Shown here: positions 8,722 through 18,939 of the stretch, one piece after another
Layout: each line of letters begins with the position of its first letter
How positions within the stretch are numbered: position 1 is the first letter of the stretch
Assembly (NCBI GenBank): GCA_032881465.1
Contig: CP126168.1
Span: 372,001 to 436,000, forward strand
From: Parvibaculaceae bacterium PLY_AMNH_Bact1
GTDB lineage: Bacteria; Pseudomonadota; Alphaproteobacteria; Parvibaculales; Parvibaculaceae
Length of the DNA stretch: 64,000 nucleotides
Direction: 5' to 3'
The notes under the pieces: model-generated
Database searches by the model: none
What the model saw: the letters and a program-made list of their open reading frames with translations, nothing else
Told to the model about the DNA's origin: nothing
Translations under genes and position numbers: made by a program

Positions 8722-9587
8722 CAACCAAGAATGGTCTCGACAAACGGTTGAACCCTTACCGGGCAGACCTTGCGGCTGCCTACCTTCGCGGGGAGGTTGA
8801 CGCTGACCGGTTTGTGGAGAGCGAGGACTTTCAGGTGGCAGCGCCGCGGGCGCCTCTGCTCCGCCGGGCGGAAAGCAACGCGCCCATGGATACAGAATTG
8901 CTCTTTGGTGAAACATTTCGCGTTTATGAGACAGAGGGGGACTGGTGTTGGGGGCAGTCCGCTCAAGACGACTATGTTGGCTATGTCTCGGCAGACCTGC
9001 TTCGGTCAGCACAGGGCGCTGTCACCCACCGGGTTGCGGCCCTTCGAACCTTTATCTATCCCGAACCAGACATTAAATCGCGCCCCGCCACCCCATTGTC
9101 CATGAACGCGAAACTGGATGTAGTGGGTGCTGCTGGGAAATTTGTTGAATTGGCAGGTGGTGGCTATGTCGTTTCCTCCCACCTGTCGAAAATTGACACC
9201 TATGCATCGGACTATGTAGCGGTAGCTGAGGAATTCCTCGGCGTGCCCTATCTGTGGGGCGGTCGTGATGCGCGCGGCCTGGATTGCTCAGGACTTGTTC
9301 AGATGAGTATGGAGAGATGCGGCATCGCCTGCCTGCGCGACACAGACCTGCAGGAAGCGACTCTAGGCGAAGCACTAAGTGATCCACAGGACTTGTCTGT
9401 CCTGCAGCGGGGCGATCTCGTTTTCTGGAGGGGGCACGTGGGCATCATGGTGGATGGGCATACTCTGCTCCATGCCAACGCAACCCACATGCGCACGGTG
9501 AAAGAACCGATTGCCGAAGCAGTCCACCGGATCGACAAAAGCGATGGGCCGGTCACGAGCATTAGAAGACTCAAAGCCTCAGGCTAA
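8718..9587 (+). CDS. NlpC/P60 peptidase with SH3-like N-terminal region
   Basis: 289 residues from GTG 8718. The first 155 or so residues resemble bacterial SH3 domains of the dipeptidyl-peptidase VI type (FRVYETEGDWCWGQSAQDDYVGYV). The C-terminal NlpC/P60 domain has catalytic Cys190 in RGLDCSGLVQ, His240 in WRGHVGIMVDG and a downstream His in LLHANATH. Such enzymes cut gamma-D-Glu-diamino-acid bonds in murein peptides. There is no signal peptide, so a cytoplasmic role in recycling imported murein peptides fits, with the M17 peptidase upstream and the yej importer downstream. That link is inferred. Confidence 0.9.
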   Translation: MTTKNGLDKRLNPYRADLAAAYLRGEVDADRFVESEDFQVAAPRAPLLRRAESNAPMDTELLFGETFRVYETEGDWCWGQSAQDDYVGYVSADLLRSAQGAVTHRVAALRTFIYPEPDIKSRPATPLSMNAKLDVVGAAGKFVELAGGGYVVSSHLSKIDTYASDYVAVAEEFLGVPYLWGGRDARGLDCSGLVQMSMERCGIACLRDTDLQEATLGEALSDPQDLSVLQRGDLVFWRGHVGIMVDGHTLLHANATHMRTVKEPIAEAVHRIDKSDGPVTSIRRLKASG

Positions 9588-9603
9588 TGCCTCCGAAGCT
9601 GCC

Positions 9604-11271
9604 TCAGGATGATGCCTCTCCGGGCCCGGTTTCCAGGTCGAAGGCCGCTGCCATGAGCGTTTTCGTATAGTCGGTTTCGGGTGCATCAAAAATTGTGTCA
9701 GCAGGACCCTGTTCTACGACTTTGCCAGCCCGCATGACGATCACCTGATCGGCGAGCGCACGGACCACCTTCAAGTCATGGCTGATAAAGAGATAGGCGA
9801 GATTGTATTTCTTTTGCAACGTGCGAAGCAGGTCAACAATCTGAGCCTGCACAGACATATCAAGTGCACTTGTCGGCTCATCCAGCATCACAAATTTCGG
9901 TTGTAACGCCATGGCACGTGCGATGGCGATGCGCTGTCGTTGGCCACCAGAAAACTCGTGCGGGTAGCGGTCTTGCATGGCCGGGTCAATGCCCACTTCC
10001 TGAAGGGCTGACGACACCCGCGCGCGCCGCTCAGTAGATGAGAGGCCTCGGTTTTGAACGATCAGACCTTCTTCTACAATTTGTGAGATAGAGAGGCGAG
10101 GCGAGAGAGACCCGAACGGGTCCTGAAAAACGATCTGCATATGCTCACGAAGAGGGCGCACATCCTTTTCGGTCAGCCCGTCAATCTGATCCCCTTCAAA
10201 GCGGATTGGGCCCTCACTGGAAATGAGCCGAAGCAGCGCAAGACCAAGGGTGGTCTTGCCAGACCCAGACTCACCGACAATGCCAACGGTCTGGCCTTCC
10301 TGGACGCGCACGCTGATCCCATCCACGGCCTTCACGTGATCAACTGTCTTGCGCAGAAGACCCTTCTTGATCGGAAACCAGACTTTGAGATCATCGGCTT
10401 CCATCACCACCGGTGCGTCGCTGCGGGGGGCTTCCGGGCGACCCTTTGGTTCGGCAGCGAGCAGATGCCTTGTGTAGTCATGCTGTGGGTCGGAGAAAAT
10501 CTTCTCTGTCTCGCCCGTCTCAACGACTTCGCCGCCCGTCATGACATAGGTGCGGTCAGCCATTTTCCGGACAATGCCAAGGTCATGGGTGATGAGCAAC
10601 ATAGCCATGCCCATCTCGCGTTGCAGGTCTTTAAGAAGCGCAAGGATTTGGGCCTGCACCGTCACATCAAGGGCGGTGGTGGGTTCATCTGCGATCAGCA
10701 GGTCCGGCTCGTTGGCGAGCGCCATGGCGATCATGACCCTTTGTCTCTGGCCACCAGAGAGCTGATGCGGATAGGCACCAAGACGACCTTCTGCGTCCCG
10801 AATACCGACCTTTTCGAGCAATGTGAGCACTTCCGCTCGGGCGGCCTCGTTGCTCAGGCCCTTGTGGCGGATCAGAACCTCACCCACCTGCCGTTCAATC
10901 GTGTGCAGCGGGTTGAGTGACGTCATGGGCTCTTGGAAAACCATGGAGATCTGGTTGCCGCGTACAGACCGCAGAGCACTTTCGTCGGTGCTCATAAGGT
11001 TCTTGCCGCGATAGCGAATAACCCCATGAGGGTGTGATGCCTGCGGATAGGGCAGAAGTTTCAGGATCGACAGCGCGGTGACCGATTTGCCAGACCCAGA
11101 CTCCCCGACCAGCGCGACAGTCTCGCCCGCATCGATGCTGAGAGAGACGCCCTTCACCGCATGGGTCACTTCCTCGCCCTGGCGAAAATCCACGTGAAGA
11201 TTGTCGATCTCGATCAGCGGCGCATCAGCGCGACTGTCCTTGGTATCGTCGGTCATGCCCCCGTTCGTCAT
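9604..11271 (-). CDS. yejF: Peptide ABC importer ATPase with two nucleotide-binding domains
   Basis: 555 residues with two complete ABC cassettes. Walker A occurs twice (GESGSGKS and GESGSGKT), as do the [16 protein letters not shown] signatures and Walker B ([11 protein letters not shown] and [11 protein letters not shown]). The fused DppD-DppF layout is characteristic of YejF. The start overlaps the yejE stop by 4 bp. It energises oligopeptide uptake through YejB/YejE. The last gene of the minus-strand yej operon, it converges with the NlpC/P60 gene 16 bp away. Confidence 0.93.
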   Translation of the reverse strand: MTNGGMTDDTKDSRADAPLIEIDNLHVDFRQGEEVTHAVKGVSLSIDAGETVALVGESGSGKSVTALSILKLLPYPQASHPHGVIRYRGKNLMSTDESALRSVRGNQISMVFQEPMTSLNPLHTIERQVGEVLIRHKGLSNEAARAEVLTLLEKVGIRDAEGRLGAYPHQLSGGQRQRVMIAMALANEPDLLIADEPTTALDVTVQAQILALLKDLQREMGMAMLLITHDLGIVRKMADRTYVMTGGEVVETGETEKIFSDPQHDYTRHLLAAEPKGRPEAPRSDAPVVMEADDLKVWFPIKKGLLRKTVDHVKAVDGISVRVQEGQTVGIVGESGSGKTTLGLALLRLISSEGPIRFEGDQIDGLTEKDVRPLREHMQIVFQDPFGSLSPRLSISQIVEEGLIVQNRGLSSTERRARVSSALQEVGIDPAMQDRYPHEFSGGQRQRIAIARAMALQPKFVMLDEPTSALDMSVQAQIVDLLRTLQKKYNLAYLFISHDLKVVRALADQVIVMRAGKVVEQGPADTIFDAPETDYTKTLMAAAFDLETGPGEASS

Positions 11272-12335
11272 GTGAGTGTCTTTCTGGGATCAAACGCATC
11301 CCGCACCGCTTCACCGATGAAAATCAGCAAGCTCAACATGATCGCGATGGTGAAGAAGCCGGAAAAGCCGAGCCAGGGCGCCTGCAGATTGGCTTTTCCC
11401 TGGGCAAGCAGTTCGCCAAGCGACGGAGACCCCGGAGGCAGGCCAAAACCCAGAAAGTCGAGCGAGGTGAGGGTGGTAATCGACGCGTTCAGGATAAACG
11501 GCATGAAGGTGAGTGTGGCGACCATCGCATTGGGCAGCAGGTGCTTGTAGATGATGGTGCCGTTGGAGACGCCGAGTGCGCGGGCTGCATTCACATATTC
11601 AAAGTTACGTCCCCGCAGGAATTCAGCCCGCACGACACCCACTAGGGCGACCCAACTGAAAAGCAGGAGAATGCAGAGCAAGATCCAGAAATTGGGTTCG
11701 ATGATCGCAGCTATGATAATCAGAAGATAAAGCTGCGGGACACTCGTCCATATCTCGATGAAGCGTTGGAATATGAGATCGAGCCAGCCACCAAAATACC
11801 CCTGAACGGCTCCGGCAGCGACGCCGATGATGGACGAGAAGACAGTAAGCGTCAGACCAAAGAGCACAGAGATACGGAACCCATAGATGAGCCGGGCCAC
11901 CACATCGCGTCCCTGATCGTCGGTACCGAGCCAGTTCTCCGCGCTCGGCGGCGCGGGCGCAGGCACTGGCAGGTTGCGATTGATCGTATCGTAGCTATAG
12001 CGAATGAGCGGCCAGATCATCGTTCCGTTGGCGTCCGCAATCAGTTCCTGGACAAACGGATCTCGATAGTCCGCCTCTGTCGCAAAATCACCGCCGAATG
12101 TTGTCTCTGCATAGGTGTTGAACGCAGGGAAATAGAGGGAGCCGTCATAGGTCAGGACGAGCGGCTTGTCGTTGGCGATGAGCGGAGCAAAGAGTGTGAG
12201 GAAAAACAACACTAGGAAAATCTGCAGCGACCAGAAACCGCGCCGATTTGCTTTGAAGTTCCGCCAGCGCCGTTCATTGAGTGGCGTCATCTGTGGAATG
12301 GTGATGTTGAAACGCGCGAGCAAGGAACGAAGCAT
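11268..12335 (-). CDS. yejE: Peptide ABC importer permease YejE
   Basis: 355 residues with an N-terminal transmembrane helix after a basic leader, a large periplasmic loop (residues about 60-140, ENWLGTDDQGRDVVARL), and five further membrane helices with the permease EAA-type loop (EYVNAARALGVSNGTIIYKHLLPNA). The C terminus GEAVRDAFDPRK is typical of DppC/YejE. Its start overlaps the yejB stop by one base (TGATG). Confidence 0.93.
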   Translation of the reverse strand: MLRSLLARFNITIPQMTPLNERRWRNFKANRRGFWSLQIFLVLFFLTLFAPLIANDKPLVLTYDGSLYFPAFNTYAETTFGGDFATEADYRDPFVQELIADANGTMIWPLIRYSYDTINRNLPVPAPAPPSAENWLGTDDQGRDVVARLIYGFRISVLFGLTLTVFSSIIGVAAGAVQGYFGGWLDLIFQRFIEIWTSVPQLYLLIIIAAIIEPNFWILLCILLLFSWVALVGVVRAEFLRGRNFEYVNAARALGVSNGTIIYKHLLPNAMVATLTFMPFILNASITTLTSLDFLGFGLPPGSPSLGELLAQGKANLQAPWLGFSGFFTIAIMLSLLIFIGEAVRDAFDPRKTLT

Positions 12336-13435
12336 CAGACCTCCCGCGTTTCAAAGTCGATACGCGGATCAATCCACGTATAGGTGAGGTCGCTGATGAG
12401 CGTGATCACGAGGCCCAACAGTCCAAAAATGTAGAGCGTGCCGAACACGACCGGATAGTCCCGGTTGATGATGCTTTCGAAGGACAGAAGGCCAAGCCCG
12501 TCGAGAGAGAAGATCGTCTCAATGAGAAGCGAGCCTGTGAAAAACACGCCCACAAAAGCGCCTGGGAAGCCTGCGATAACGATCAGCATGGCGTTCCGAA
12601 ACACATGACCATAAAGAACTTCGCGCTCAGTGAGCCCCTTTGCGCGCGCGGTGACGACATATTGCTTTTTGATTTCATCAAGAAACGAGTTCTTGGTGAG
12701 CAGCGTCGTGGTTGCAAATCCGCTAATGACCATGGCCGTAATGGGAAGCGCCAGGTGCCACATATAGTCGGTGACCTTGCCGATGAGGGACAAATCTTCC
12801 CAATTATCAGAGGTGAGCCCTCTGAGCGGGAAGACATCGAAGTAAGACCCGCCGGCAAATAGCACGATCAGCACAACGGCAAACAGGAAGCCCGGAATGG
12901 CATAGCCGACGATAATCACCGCACTCGTCCAAACATCCAGGCTTGAACCGTCGCGAACCGCCTTCATGACACCGAGCGGGATTGAGATCATGTAGGTGAT
13001 AAGTGTGGTCCAAAGCCCGAGCGAGATGGAAACCGGCATTTTTTCGACAATGAGATCGATGACCTGCACGTCGCGGAAATAGCTTTCGCCGAAATCAAAC
13101 CAGGCATAGTTCCAGACCATCAGGCCAAAGCGTTCATAGACCGGCTTGTCGAAGCCAAACTGTTTTTCCAGGCTCGCGATAAACTCCGGATCAAGTCCCT
13201 GGGCACCGCGATACTTGGCAGTGACCTCGCTGGCTGCGGCCCCGCCGCCGGAAAAATCGCTGCCCGCAGTGCCGCCGACCCGCGCAGTGGCCGAAACTTC
13301 TGTACCCTGGATCTGCGCAATGATCCGCTCAATCGGACCACCAGGTGCAAACTGGACGATCGTGAAGCTCACCAGCATGATGCCCAAAATTGTTGGGATC
13401 ATCAGAAGAAGCCGTCGAATAATATAGGCGGCCAT
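12335..13435 (-). CDS. yejB: Peptide ABC importer permease YejB
   Basis: 366 residues that start with the classical MAAYIIRRLLLMIPTILGIMLVSF first helix of DppB/YejB permeases. A long Gly/Ala-rich periplasmic insertion follows (about 45-70), then five more helices and the coupling loop (YVVTARAKGLTEREVLYGHVFRNA). Ninety bases separate it from the preceding yejA stop, so it belongs to the same transcript. Confidence 0.93.
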   Translation of the reverse strand: MAAYIIRRLLLMIPTILGIMLVSFTIVQFAPGGPIERIIAQIQGTEVSATARVGGTAGSDFSGGGAAASEVTAKYRGAQGLDPEFIASLEKQFGFDKPVYERFGLMVWNYAWFDFGESYFRDVQVIDLIVEKMPVSISLGLWTTLITYMISIPLGVMKAVRDGSSLDVWTSAVIIVGYAIPGFLFAVVLIVLFAGGSYFDVFPLRGLTSDNWEDLSLIGKVTDYMWHLALPITAMVISGFATTTLLTKNSFLDEIKKQYVVTARAKGLTEREVLYGHVFRNAMLIVIAGFPGAFVGVFFTGSLLIETIFSLDGLGLLSFESIINRDYPVVFGTLYIFGLLGLVITLISDLTYTWIDPRIDFETREV

Positions 13436-13524
13436 GGTCTAGGTCCGGTCTCGTTGGAAGGAAGTGGGCGGAATTGCCCTCGAAATGAAGCGTGAGTCTA
13501 ACTGAATCGCTACCATGTCCCAAA

Positions 13525-15399
13525 TCACTCAGATTGCGCCGCCTGTGGGGCATTCTGGGCCTGTGCAGGATCAATCCACCAAGTGTCGAGAACACCGCGT
13601 TTGTCGATTACGGCGCTTCCGCGAGAATAACGGGGCGCTTTTTCAGGTCGCGCAAACACGTCCCAAAAGGCCAGCGTGTGGGACGCTTTGTACCAATGGG
13701 GCACCCAGTAGAAGCCAGCGCGCAAAACCCGGTCGATGGCGCGTGCTGCCTGGACCTGTTCGTCGCGACCCGCAGCATTGATGATCTTGTCCATCAAAGC
13801 GTCAATCACAGGATCGCTCATGCCCGAAAGGTTGAAGCTGCCTGGAGTCTCGGCCGCCTCTGAGCTCCAATAGTTGCTGATCTCGACGCCGGGCGTTGCG
13901 GAAATGGAGAAGCGCCGGGTCATCACGTCAAAGTCGAAGACTTTCACGCGCTCTTGATATTCCGCAGAATTGACGGGTTTGATGCTGGTCTCAATGCCAA
14001 GCTGGGTGAGGTTGGCTTGAAATGCGGAGATCACCCGCTCAAAGGTCGGCGCATCACTGAGAAATTCCACGGTAAGAACTTCCCCTGCAGCGTTTCGTCT
14101 TTTGCCGTCCTGTATCGTCCAGCCTGCCGCATCAAGCAGTTTGCTTGCCTGCAGCAGAAGGCGACGATCCTTGCCTGAACCGTCTGACACCGGAGGCTCG
14201 ATCGCTTCATCAAATACTCGGGCGGGCAATTGATCACGATAGGGCTCAAGCAATTCGAGCTCACCGGGGCCTGGCATGCCCTCAGCTCGCATCTCCGAAT
14301 TCTCAAAATAGCTGCCGCTACGTTGGTATAGATCAAAGAAGTGATTGCGATTGGTCCATTCAAAATCGAAGGCGAGTCCGAGTGCTTCGCGAACACGCAC
14401 ATCTGAAAACTGCTCGCGGCGTGTATTGAGGAACCAGCCCTGAGCGCCAGACGGCGTTTCATCCTGCATGGTCAGAAGAGCAACCCGCCCATCTTCGACA
14501 GCAGGGAAGTTGTATTCTGTTGCCCAGACTTTTGAGGTGAATTCTTCGCGGAGAAGATACTCCCCGGCTTTGAACGCTTCAAACTGCGCAGTGCGATCCC
14601 GGTAAAACTCATATCGGACTGTGTCGAAGTTCCAGCGGCCGACATTCACATTAAGGTCGCGCGCCCAATAATCCTCGACCCGCTCATAGGTGATGTACCG
14701 GCCTTGCTCGAACTCTTTCACCCGATAAGGACCGCTCCCCAAGGGCGCGTCGAGTGTTGTCTCCTCGAAATTATGGACCGAGTAATAAGCTTTTGAAAAA
14801 ATCGGCAGTCCGGTGATGAGGAGTGCAAGGTCTCGGGTCTGGTTGCCTGTAAACGTGACTTTGAGCGTTTGGGACCCGAGCGCTTCGGCTTCTGCCATCT
14901 CCCGGATCGTCAACGAAATCAGAGGATGCCCCTTTTCTTTGAGGAGCATGAGGGAGAAGGCGGCATCTTCTGCAGTAAGTGGTGTTCCATCATGGAACCG
15001 CGCTTCTGGGTGCAGCTCAAAAACAATGCTGTTGCCGTCCTCTGCCATGTCCGCCGTTTTGGCGACGAGGCCATAAACAGCATCCGGTTCATCGCCAGAA
15101 CGGGTCATGAGCGTATCGAAGGTGAGCTCCGCACCCATCGCACCATTGCCTTTGAGGATATAGCTGTTGAGGCTATCGAACGTGAGCGGCGATTGATTGA
15201 GTGTCCAGGTAGGGCCGATCTGGCTGAATTCGCCCCCTTTGGGCGCATCCGGGTTCACGTAGGAGAAGTGCGAAAAGTCTTCCTCATAGAGAAGATCGCC
15301 AAAGATCGACAGGCCGTGGCGCGGCTCCGCCAACGCGCTGGCCCAAGAAAGGGCAAAGGTCACTGCTGCGATCGCCGTTCCCGCCCCAATACGCCGCAT
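13525..15399 (-). CDS. yejA: Periplasmic oligopeptide-binding protein YejA (copy adjacent to permeases)
   Basis: 624 residues. The signal peptide MRRIGAGTAIAAVTFALSWASALAEP ends in an Ala-x-Ala site. The SBP_bac_5 domain carries HGLSIFGDLLYEEDFSHFSYVNPDAPKGGEF, the YejA hallmark of the family-5 proteins that bind oligopeptides such as microcin-type substrates. Its ATG overlaps the stop of the upstream paralogue in TGATG, implying translational coupling. The C terminus has an extra Gln/Ala tail (QAQNAPQAAQSE). Confidence 0.9.
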   Translation of the reverse strand: MRRIGAGTAIAAVTFALSWASALAEPRHGLSIFGDLLYEEDFSHFSYVNPDAPKGGEFSQIGPTWTLNQSPLTFDSLNSYILKGNGAMGAELTFDTLMTRSGDEPDAVYGLVAKTADMAEDGNSIVFELHPEARFHDGTPLTAEDAAFSLMLLKEKGHPLISLTIREMAEAEALGSQTLKVTFTGNQTRDLALLITGLPIFSKAYYSVHNFEETTLDAPLGSGPYRVKEFEQGRYITYERVEDYWARDLNVNVGRWNFDTVRYEFYRDRTAQFEAFKAGEYLLREEFTSKVWATEYNFPAVEDGRVALLTMQDETPSGAQGWFLNTRREQFSDVRVREALGLAFDFEWTNRNHFFDLYQRSGSYFENSEMRAEGMPGPGELELLEPYRDQLPARVFDEAIEPPVSDGSGKDRRLLLQASKLLDAAGWTIQDGKRRNAAGEVLTVEFLSDAPTFERVISAFQANLTQLGIETSIKPVNSAEYQERVKVFDFDVMTRRFSISATPGVEISNYWSSEAAETPGSFNLSGMSDPVIDALMDKIINAAGRDEQVQAARAIDRVLRAGFYWVPHWYKASHTLAFWDVFARPEKAPRYSRGSAVIDKRGVLDTWWIDPAQAQNAPQAAQSE

Positions 15400-17210
15400 C
15401 AGTTCGCGGCCTCATCACCTGAGTGCCACCAGATGGTGGGAAACCCCGGATTGAACGCAGGTGTTGGGTCGGGATGTGCGATGTGAGACCAGACCGCGGC
15501 GCGGGTAAAAGGGATATGCCATTGCGGCACGATATAGTGGCGCCAGAGAAGCACTCGGTCGAGCGCATGACTTGCCGTCACCAGTGCTTCCCTATCCTTG
15601 GCAAGAATGATTTCATCGATCAGCGCTTCGACAACCGGATCACAAATACCGATCACGTTGCGGCTGCCGTTGCGTTCAGCGGCCTCACAACCCCAGAACT
15701 CGCGTTGCTCATTGCCGGGCGAAAGAGATTGGCCAGCACTATGAATGATCATGTCGAAGTCGAAACTGTCCAGCCGGTTCTGATACTGGGATGTGTCGAC
15801 AATGCGAATGCTTCCATCAATGCCAAGCTTCTTCAGCGCTTGAATGTAAGGTTGCACGACCCGTTCGAAGGTCGGCGAGACCAGCAAGAACTCAATATCA
15901 AAAGTCCCGCCACTCTCATTATTGACCAGAACGCCGTCCTCATTGACCGACCATCCGGCATCGCGAAGCAGCTTGGTGGCAGCGCGCAAACTACGCCGGT
16001 TGTCACCGCTGCCGTCGGTCGTGGGCACGCTGAAGGCCTCTGTGAAAAGGGAGGCTGGCAGCTGATCGCGGAAAGGTTCGAGCAGGGCAAGCTCTGCACC
16101 TTCAGGCACGCCACTTGCAGCGAGTTCTGAATTCTCGAAATAGCTGTCGGTCCGCGTGTACTGGCCATAGAAAAGTGTTTTGTTCGCCCACTCGAAATCG
16201 AAGGCGAGGCTGATTGCTTCGCGAACACGGACGTCTGTGAACTTGTCGCGACGCAGGTTCATGGCAAAGCCTTGCATCGGTTCAGGGTTGGACGTGTAGA
16301 GTTCCTGTTTGTGTACGAGTCCCTCGCGGGCCGCTGGGAAGTCATAGGCCGTTGCCCAGTTCTTAGCGGAATTCTCGAGGCGGACGTCAATTTGACCGCC
16401 CTTAAATGCTTCAAGAGCGATGGTGCTGTCGCCGAAATAGCTGAAGCGAATCTCATCAAAATTATGAGCACCGACATTCACATTGAGGCCCTCTGCCCAA
16501 TAGTCGGGCACACGCTCAAAAGTGATGGATGTTGGTGCATCAACGTTTGAAACCCGGTAGGGACCGCTACCCAGCGGAGGTACCAGTGTAGTTTCGTTGA
16601 AGTCGCGGGTCTCCCAATAGTGTTTGGGCAGCACGGGTAGCTGCCCAACGATCTGTGGCAGTTCGCGATTGCCCGAAACGGAAAAATTGAATCGCACTTC
16701 AAGCGGGGAGAGCTTCTCCACGCTTTCAACATCCGCATAGTATGCGTTGTAGAAAGGCAGGTTCGTCTTCAGTGTTTCAAGAGACCAGATAACGTCTTCT
16801 GGCGTCACCCGCTTCCCATCGTGCCACGTCGCGTTTGGGCGCAGTTTGAAGGTGACGGAGGAATAGTCCTCTGGATGCGATACGCTTTCAGCTAACAGTC
16901 CATATTCGCTGGCAGGTTCGTCCAAAGACTGAGCCATCAATGTGTCGTAGAGAAAGGCTGAGATGCCGGCGGCTGATCGACCTTTGACAATGAAAGGGTT
17001 GAGGCTGTCGAAGCTGCCAATGCTCGCATAGCGCAGTGTCCCGCCTTTGGGCGCATCCGGGTTCACATAGTCAAAACGCTCAAAGCCCGCAGGATATTTG
17101 AGGGAGCCAAAAAGGGAGAGGCCATGGTGTTCAATGTCTTCTGCAAAGGCGCCGCCGACGCCGATCATCAGAGCAAAACCCGCACCCGCAACACGTCCAA
17201 TCCACGCCAA
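15399..17210 (-). CDS. Second, paralogous YejA-type oligopeptide-binding protein
   Basis: 603 residues from a TTG at 17210. I choose this start because GAGGGAGA lies 6 nt upstream and the product then begins with a good signal peptide (MAWIGRVAGAGFALMIGVGGAFAED). An ATG further out (17285) would add an unlikely 25-residue leader. It is clearly homologous along its length to the next gene (shared HGLSLFG.., YVNPDAPKGG, LGSGPYRV, RVREA.SLAFDFEW, SYFENSE). The two have diverged well beyond a recent duplication. First gene of the yej operon. It probably widens the peptide range delivered to one permease. Confidence 0.9.
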   Translation of the reverse strand: MAWIGRVAGAGFALMIGVGGAFAEDIEHHGLSLFGSLKYPAGFERFDYVNPDAPKGGTLRYASIGSFDSLNPFIVKGRSAAGISAFLYDTLMAQSLDEPASEYGLLAESVSHPEDYSSVTFKLRPNATWHDGKRVTPEDVIWSLETLKTNLPFYNAYYADVESVEKLSPLEVRFNFSVSGNRELPQIVGQLPVLPKHYWETRDFNETTLVPPLGSGPYRVSNVDAPTSITFERVPDYWAEGLNVNVGAHNFDEIRFSYFGDSTIALEAFKGGQIDVRLENSAKNWATAYDFPAAREGLVHKQELYTSNPEPMQGFAMNLRRDKFTDVRVREAISLAFDFEWANKTLFYGQYTRTDSYFENSELAASGVPEGAELALLEPFRDQLPASLFTEAFSVPTTDGSGDNRRSLRAATKLLRDAGWSVNEDGVLVNNESGGTFDIEFLLVSPTFERVVQPYIQALKKLGIDGSIRIVDTSQYQNRLDSFDFDMIIHSAGQSLSPGNEQREFWGCEAAERNGSRNVIGICDPVVEALIDEIILAKDREALVTASHALDRVLLWRHYIVPQWHIPFTRAAVWSHIAHPDPTPAFNPGFPTIWWHSGDEAAN

Positions 17211-17308
17211 ACCAATCTCTCCCTCTAGAACCGCATGACAACTTGCACATTCCAGAAGAGGAATGTGGCGAGACTGCGATCTCAACCATCAGAGATTAGC
17301 ATGAAAAA

Positions 17309-17347
17309 AGGCGCTAATCCTCGCCAAACTGGGCAGGGACAGCGCCT
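17309..17347 (-). terminator. Terminator of the cytochrome c gene
   Basis: AGGCGCT and AGCGCCT form the outer stem, with a partly paired inner CCTCGCC/GGGCAGG region. On the minus strand the stem is followed by TTTTTTC. It lies 24 bp beyond the cytochrome c stop. Confidence 0.65.
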
Positions 17348-17370
17348 CTTAAGAAACTTTAATGTGAGCC

Positions 17371-17919
17371 TTACTCAGCAGCAGGCAGCGGCACGTTAGA
17401 ACCAAGCGAGTTCAAATAGGCAATGATGTTTGCCCGGTCAGTTGGTTTGCGCAGTCCCGCAAACGACATGGACGTGCCAGGAGCGTAGCGACCTGGTTTT
17501 TCAAGAAACGCATTCATCGTTTCAAAGTCCCATGTGCCCCCCATGCCAGACAGAGCGCCGGAATAGTTAAAGCCATCAACCTGGGCTTTTGCCCGGCTAA
17601 CAACACCATAGAGGTTAGGGCCAACCTTGTTGGCGCCGCCTTCATCAAACGTGTGGCAAGCCGCACATTTCTTGGCGACCTTTTCGCCTTTGCCAATGTC
17701 GGCGCTGGCAAGCAGCGTGGCGAGGCTTGGGCCTTCATCTGCGACCGCGCCAGCGTCACCTCCAGCAGGCGCGCCGCTGTCAGCGACTTCTACGGGATAA
17801 GAGGCAGGGTTTGCCGCTTCAGGCGAAAACATCACGGAGGTCAATTCCCGCACGCCCATCAGAAGCAGGATCGAAAAAAGGAATGCACCTGCGATTTTGT
17901 TGAATTCAAAACTATCCAT
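17371..17919 (-). CDS. Membrane-anchored class I c-type cytochrome
   Basis: 182 residues. An N-terminal membrane anchor (about 10-30), an Ala/Gly/Pro-rich linker, then a cytochrome c fold with CAACH at 85-89, GPNLYGVV, and the axial Met in GTSMSFAGL (Met151). The C-terminal helix is RANIIAYLNSLG. It resembles CycM-type cytochromes that pass electrons from the bc1 complex to the terminal oxidase on the periplasmic face. It is divergent from kdsB, as in many alphaproteobacteria. The physiological partner is inferred. Confidence 0.92.
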   Translation of the reverse strand: MDSFEFNKIAGAFLFSILLLMGVRELTSVMFSPEAANPASYPVEVADSGAPAGGDAGAVADEGPSLATLLASADIGKGEKVAKKCAACHTFDEGGANKVGPNLYGVVSRAKAQVDGFNYSGALSGMGGTWDFETMNAFLEKPGRYAPGTSMSFAGLRKPTDRANIIAYLNSLGSNVPLPAAE

Positions 17920-18165
17920 GGAAAAGCGGCTCCGGCCTTAAAAAGTCTCTGGGAAGGGTCTCGGCGATCACAAACAGCCCCGCAAAGCCCCCACCCGCTG
18001 GTTGGCGCGGAGATTACCCGCTTCCGTGAGGGCCCTGCAACCCGTATAACAGCCCAAAACATGCGGCGCTCTGCCGCCCTTTTAGAGCCGATCCGGGCTG
18101 AAGTGCAGGTCGGGCGGGTTTTGAGAGGCCGAATCACCCGTTTTTTCCTCATCTGACCGGATTTC

Positions 18166-18903
18166 ATGGCTACTTCTCCAATTATTCTCATTCCGGCCCG
18201 TTTGGCCTCCACCCGCCTGCCGAACAAGCCTTTGGCTGATATCGCAGGCGCGCCGATGATTGTGCAGGTCATGCGCCGCTCAGAAGAGGCCGGAATCGGC
18301 CGGGTGGTGATCGCCGCTGCCGAGCAGGAGATCGTGGATGCGGTAGCAGCGGCTGGCGGAGAAGCGGTTCTGACGGACCCCGGCCTGCCGTCTGGGTCAG
18401 ACCGGGTATATGCGGCACTGACCGCGGTTGATCCGGAGGGGGCTCATGATGTGATTCTGAACGTCCAGGGAGACCTGCCGACCCTTGATCCGACCATCAT
18501 TAAGGCAGCACTCGATGTGCTGGATACGACGCCGGCCGATATCTCGACCCTGGTGACAGAGATCACTGATGAGGACGAACGCACAAACCCGGATGTGCCA
18601 AGAGCGATCCTGGCTCTGGAACCAGGCGCTGAGGTTGGCCGGGCGCTCTATTTTACGAGAGGGCAGGCGCCTTATGGTGAGGGGCCGGACTATCACCACA
18701 TCGGGCTTTATGGGTTCCGTCGTGAGGCCTTAGCGCGCTTTGTAACGCTGCCGCCCTCGCCGCTCGAAGTTCGTGAGAAATTGGAGCAGCTGCGTGCGCT
18801 GGAAGCGGGCATGCGCATTGATGCGGCCCTCGTTGACACTGTTCCGCTCGGTGTCGATACTCCCGCCGACTTGGAAAAAGCCCGCGCGGAATTGGCCGTT
18901 TAG
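18166..18903 (+). CDS. kdsB: 3-deoxy-manno-octulosonate cytidylyltransferase
   Basis: 245 residues. The N-terminal nucleotide-binding segment [23 protein letters not shown] and the substrate loop [12 protein letters not shown] are diagnostic for Kds[15 protein letters not shown] and [15 protein letters not shown] are also conserved. The enzyme activates KDO as CMP-KDO for lipopolysaccharide core synthesis in the cytoplasm. It has LP in place of the common EP after NVQGD, a minor variation. pheA follows 36 bp downstream, as in other alphaproteobacteria. Confidence 0.96.
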   Translation: MATSPIILIPARLASTRLPNKPLADIAGAPMIVQVMRRSEEAGIGRVVIAAAEQEIVDAVAAAGGEAVLTDPGLPSGSDRVYAALTAVDPEGAHDVILNVQGDLPTLDPTIIKAALDVLDTTPADISTLVTEITDEDERTNPDVPRAILALEPGAEVGRALYFTRGQAPYGEGPDYHHIGLYGFRREALARFVTLPPSPLEVREKLEQLRALEAGMRIDAALVDTVPLGVDTPADLEKARAELAV

Positions 18904-18939
18904 TGGCATTTAAGAAGGGCGGTTTGCACCGCTGACCAG

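Noticed and set aside
10141-10920. Long plus-strand open frame (259 codons)
   Set aside because: It is antisense to the ATPase gene yejF, whose motifs are unmistakable. The translation has no family features.
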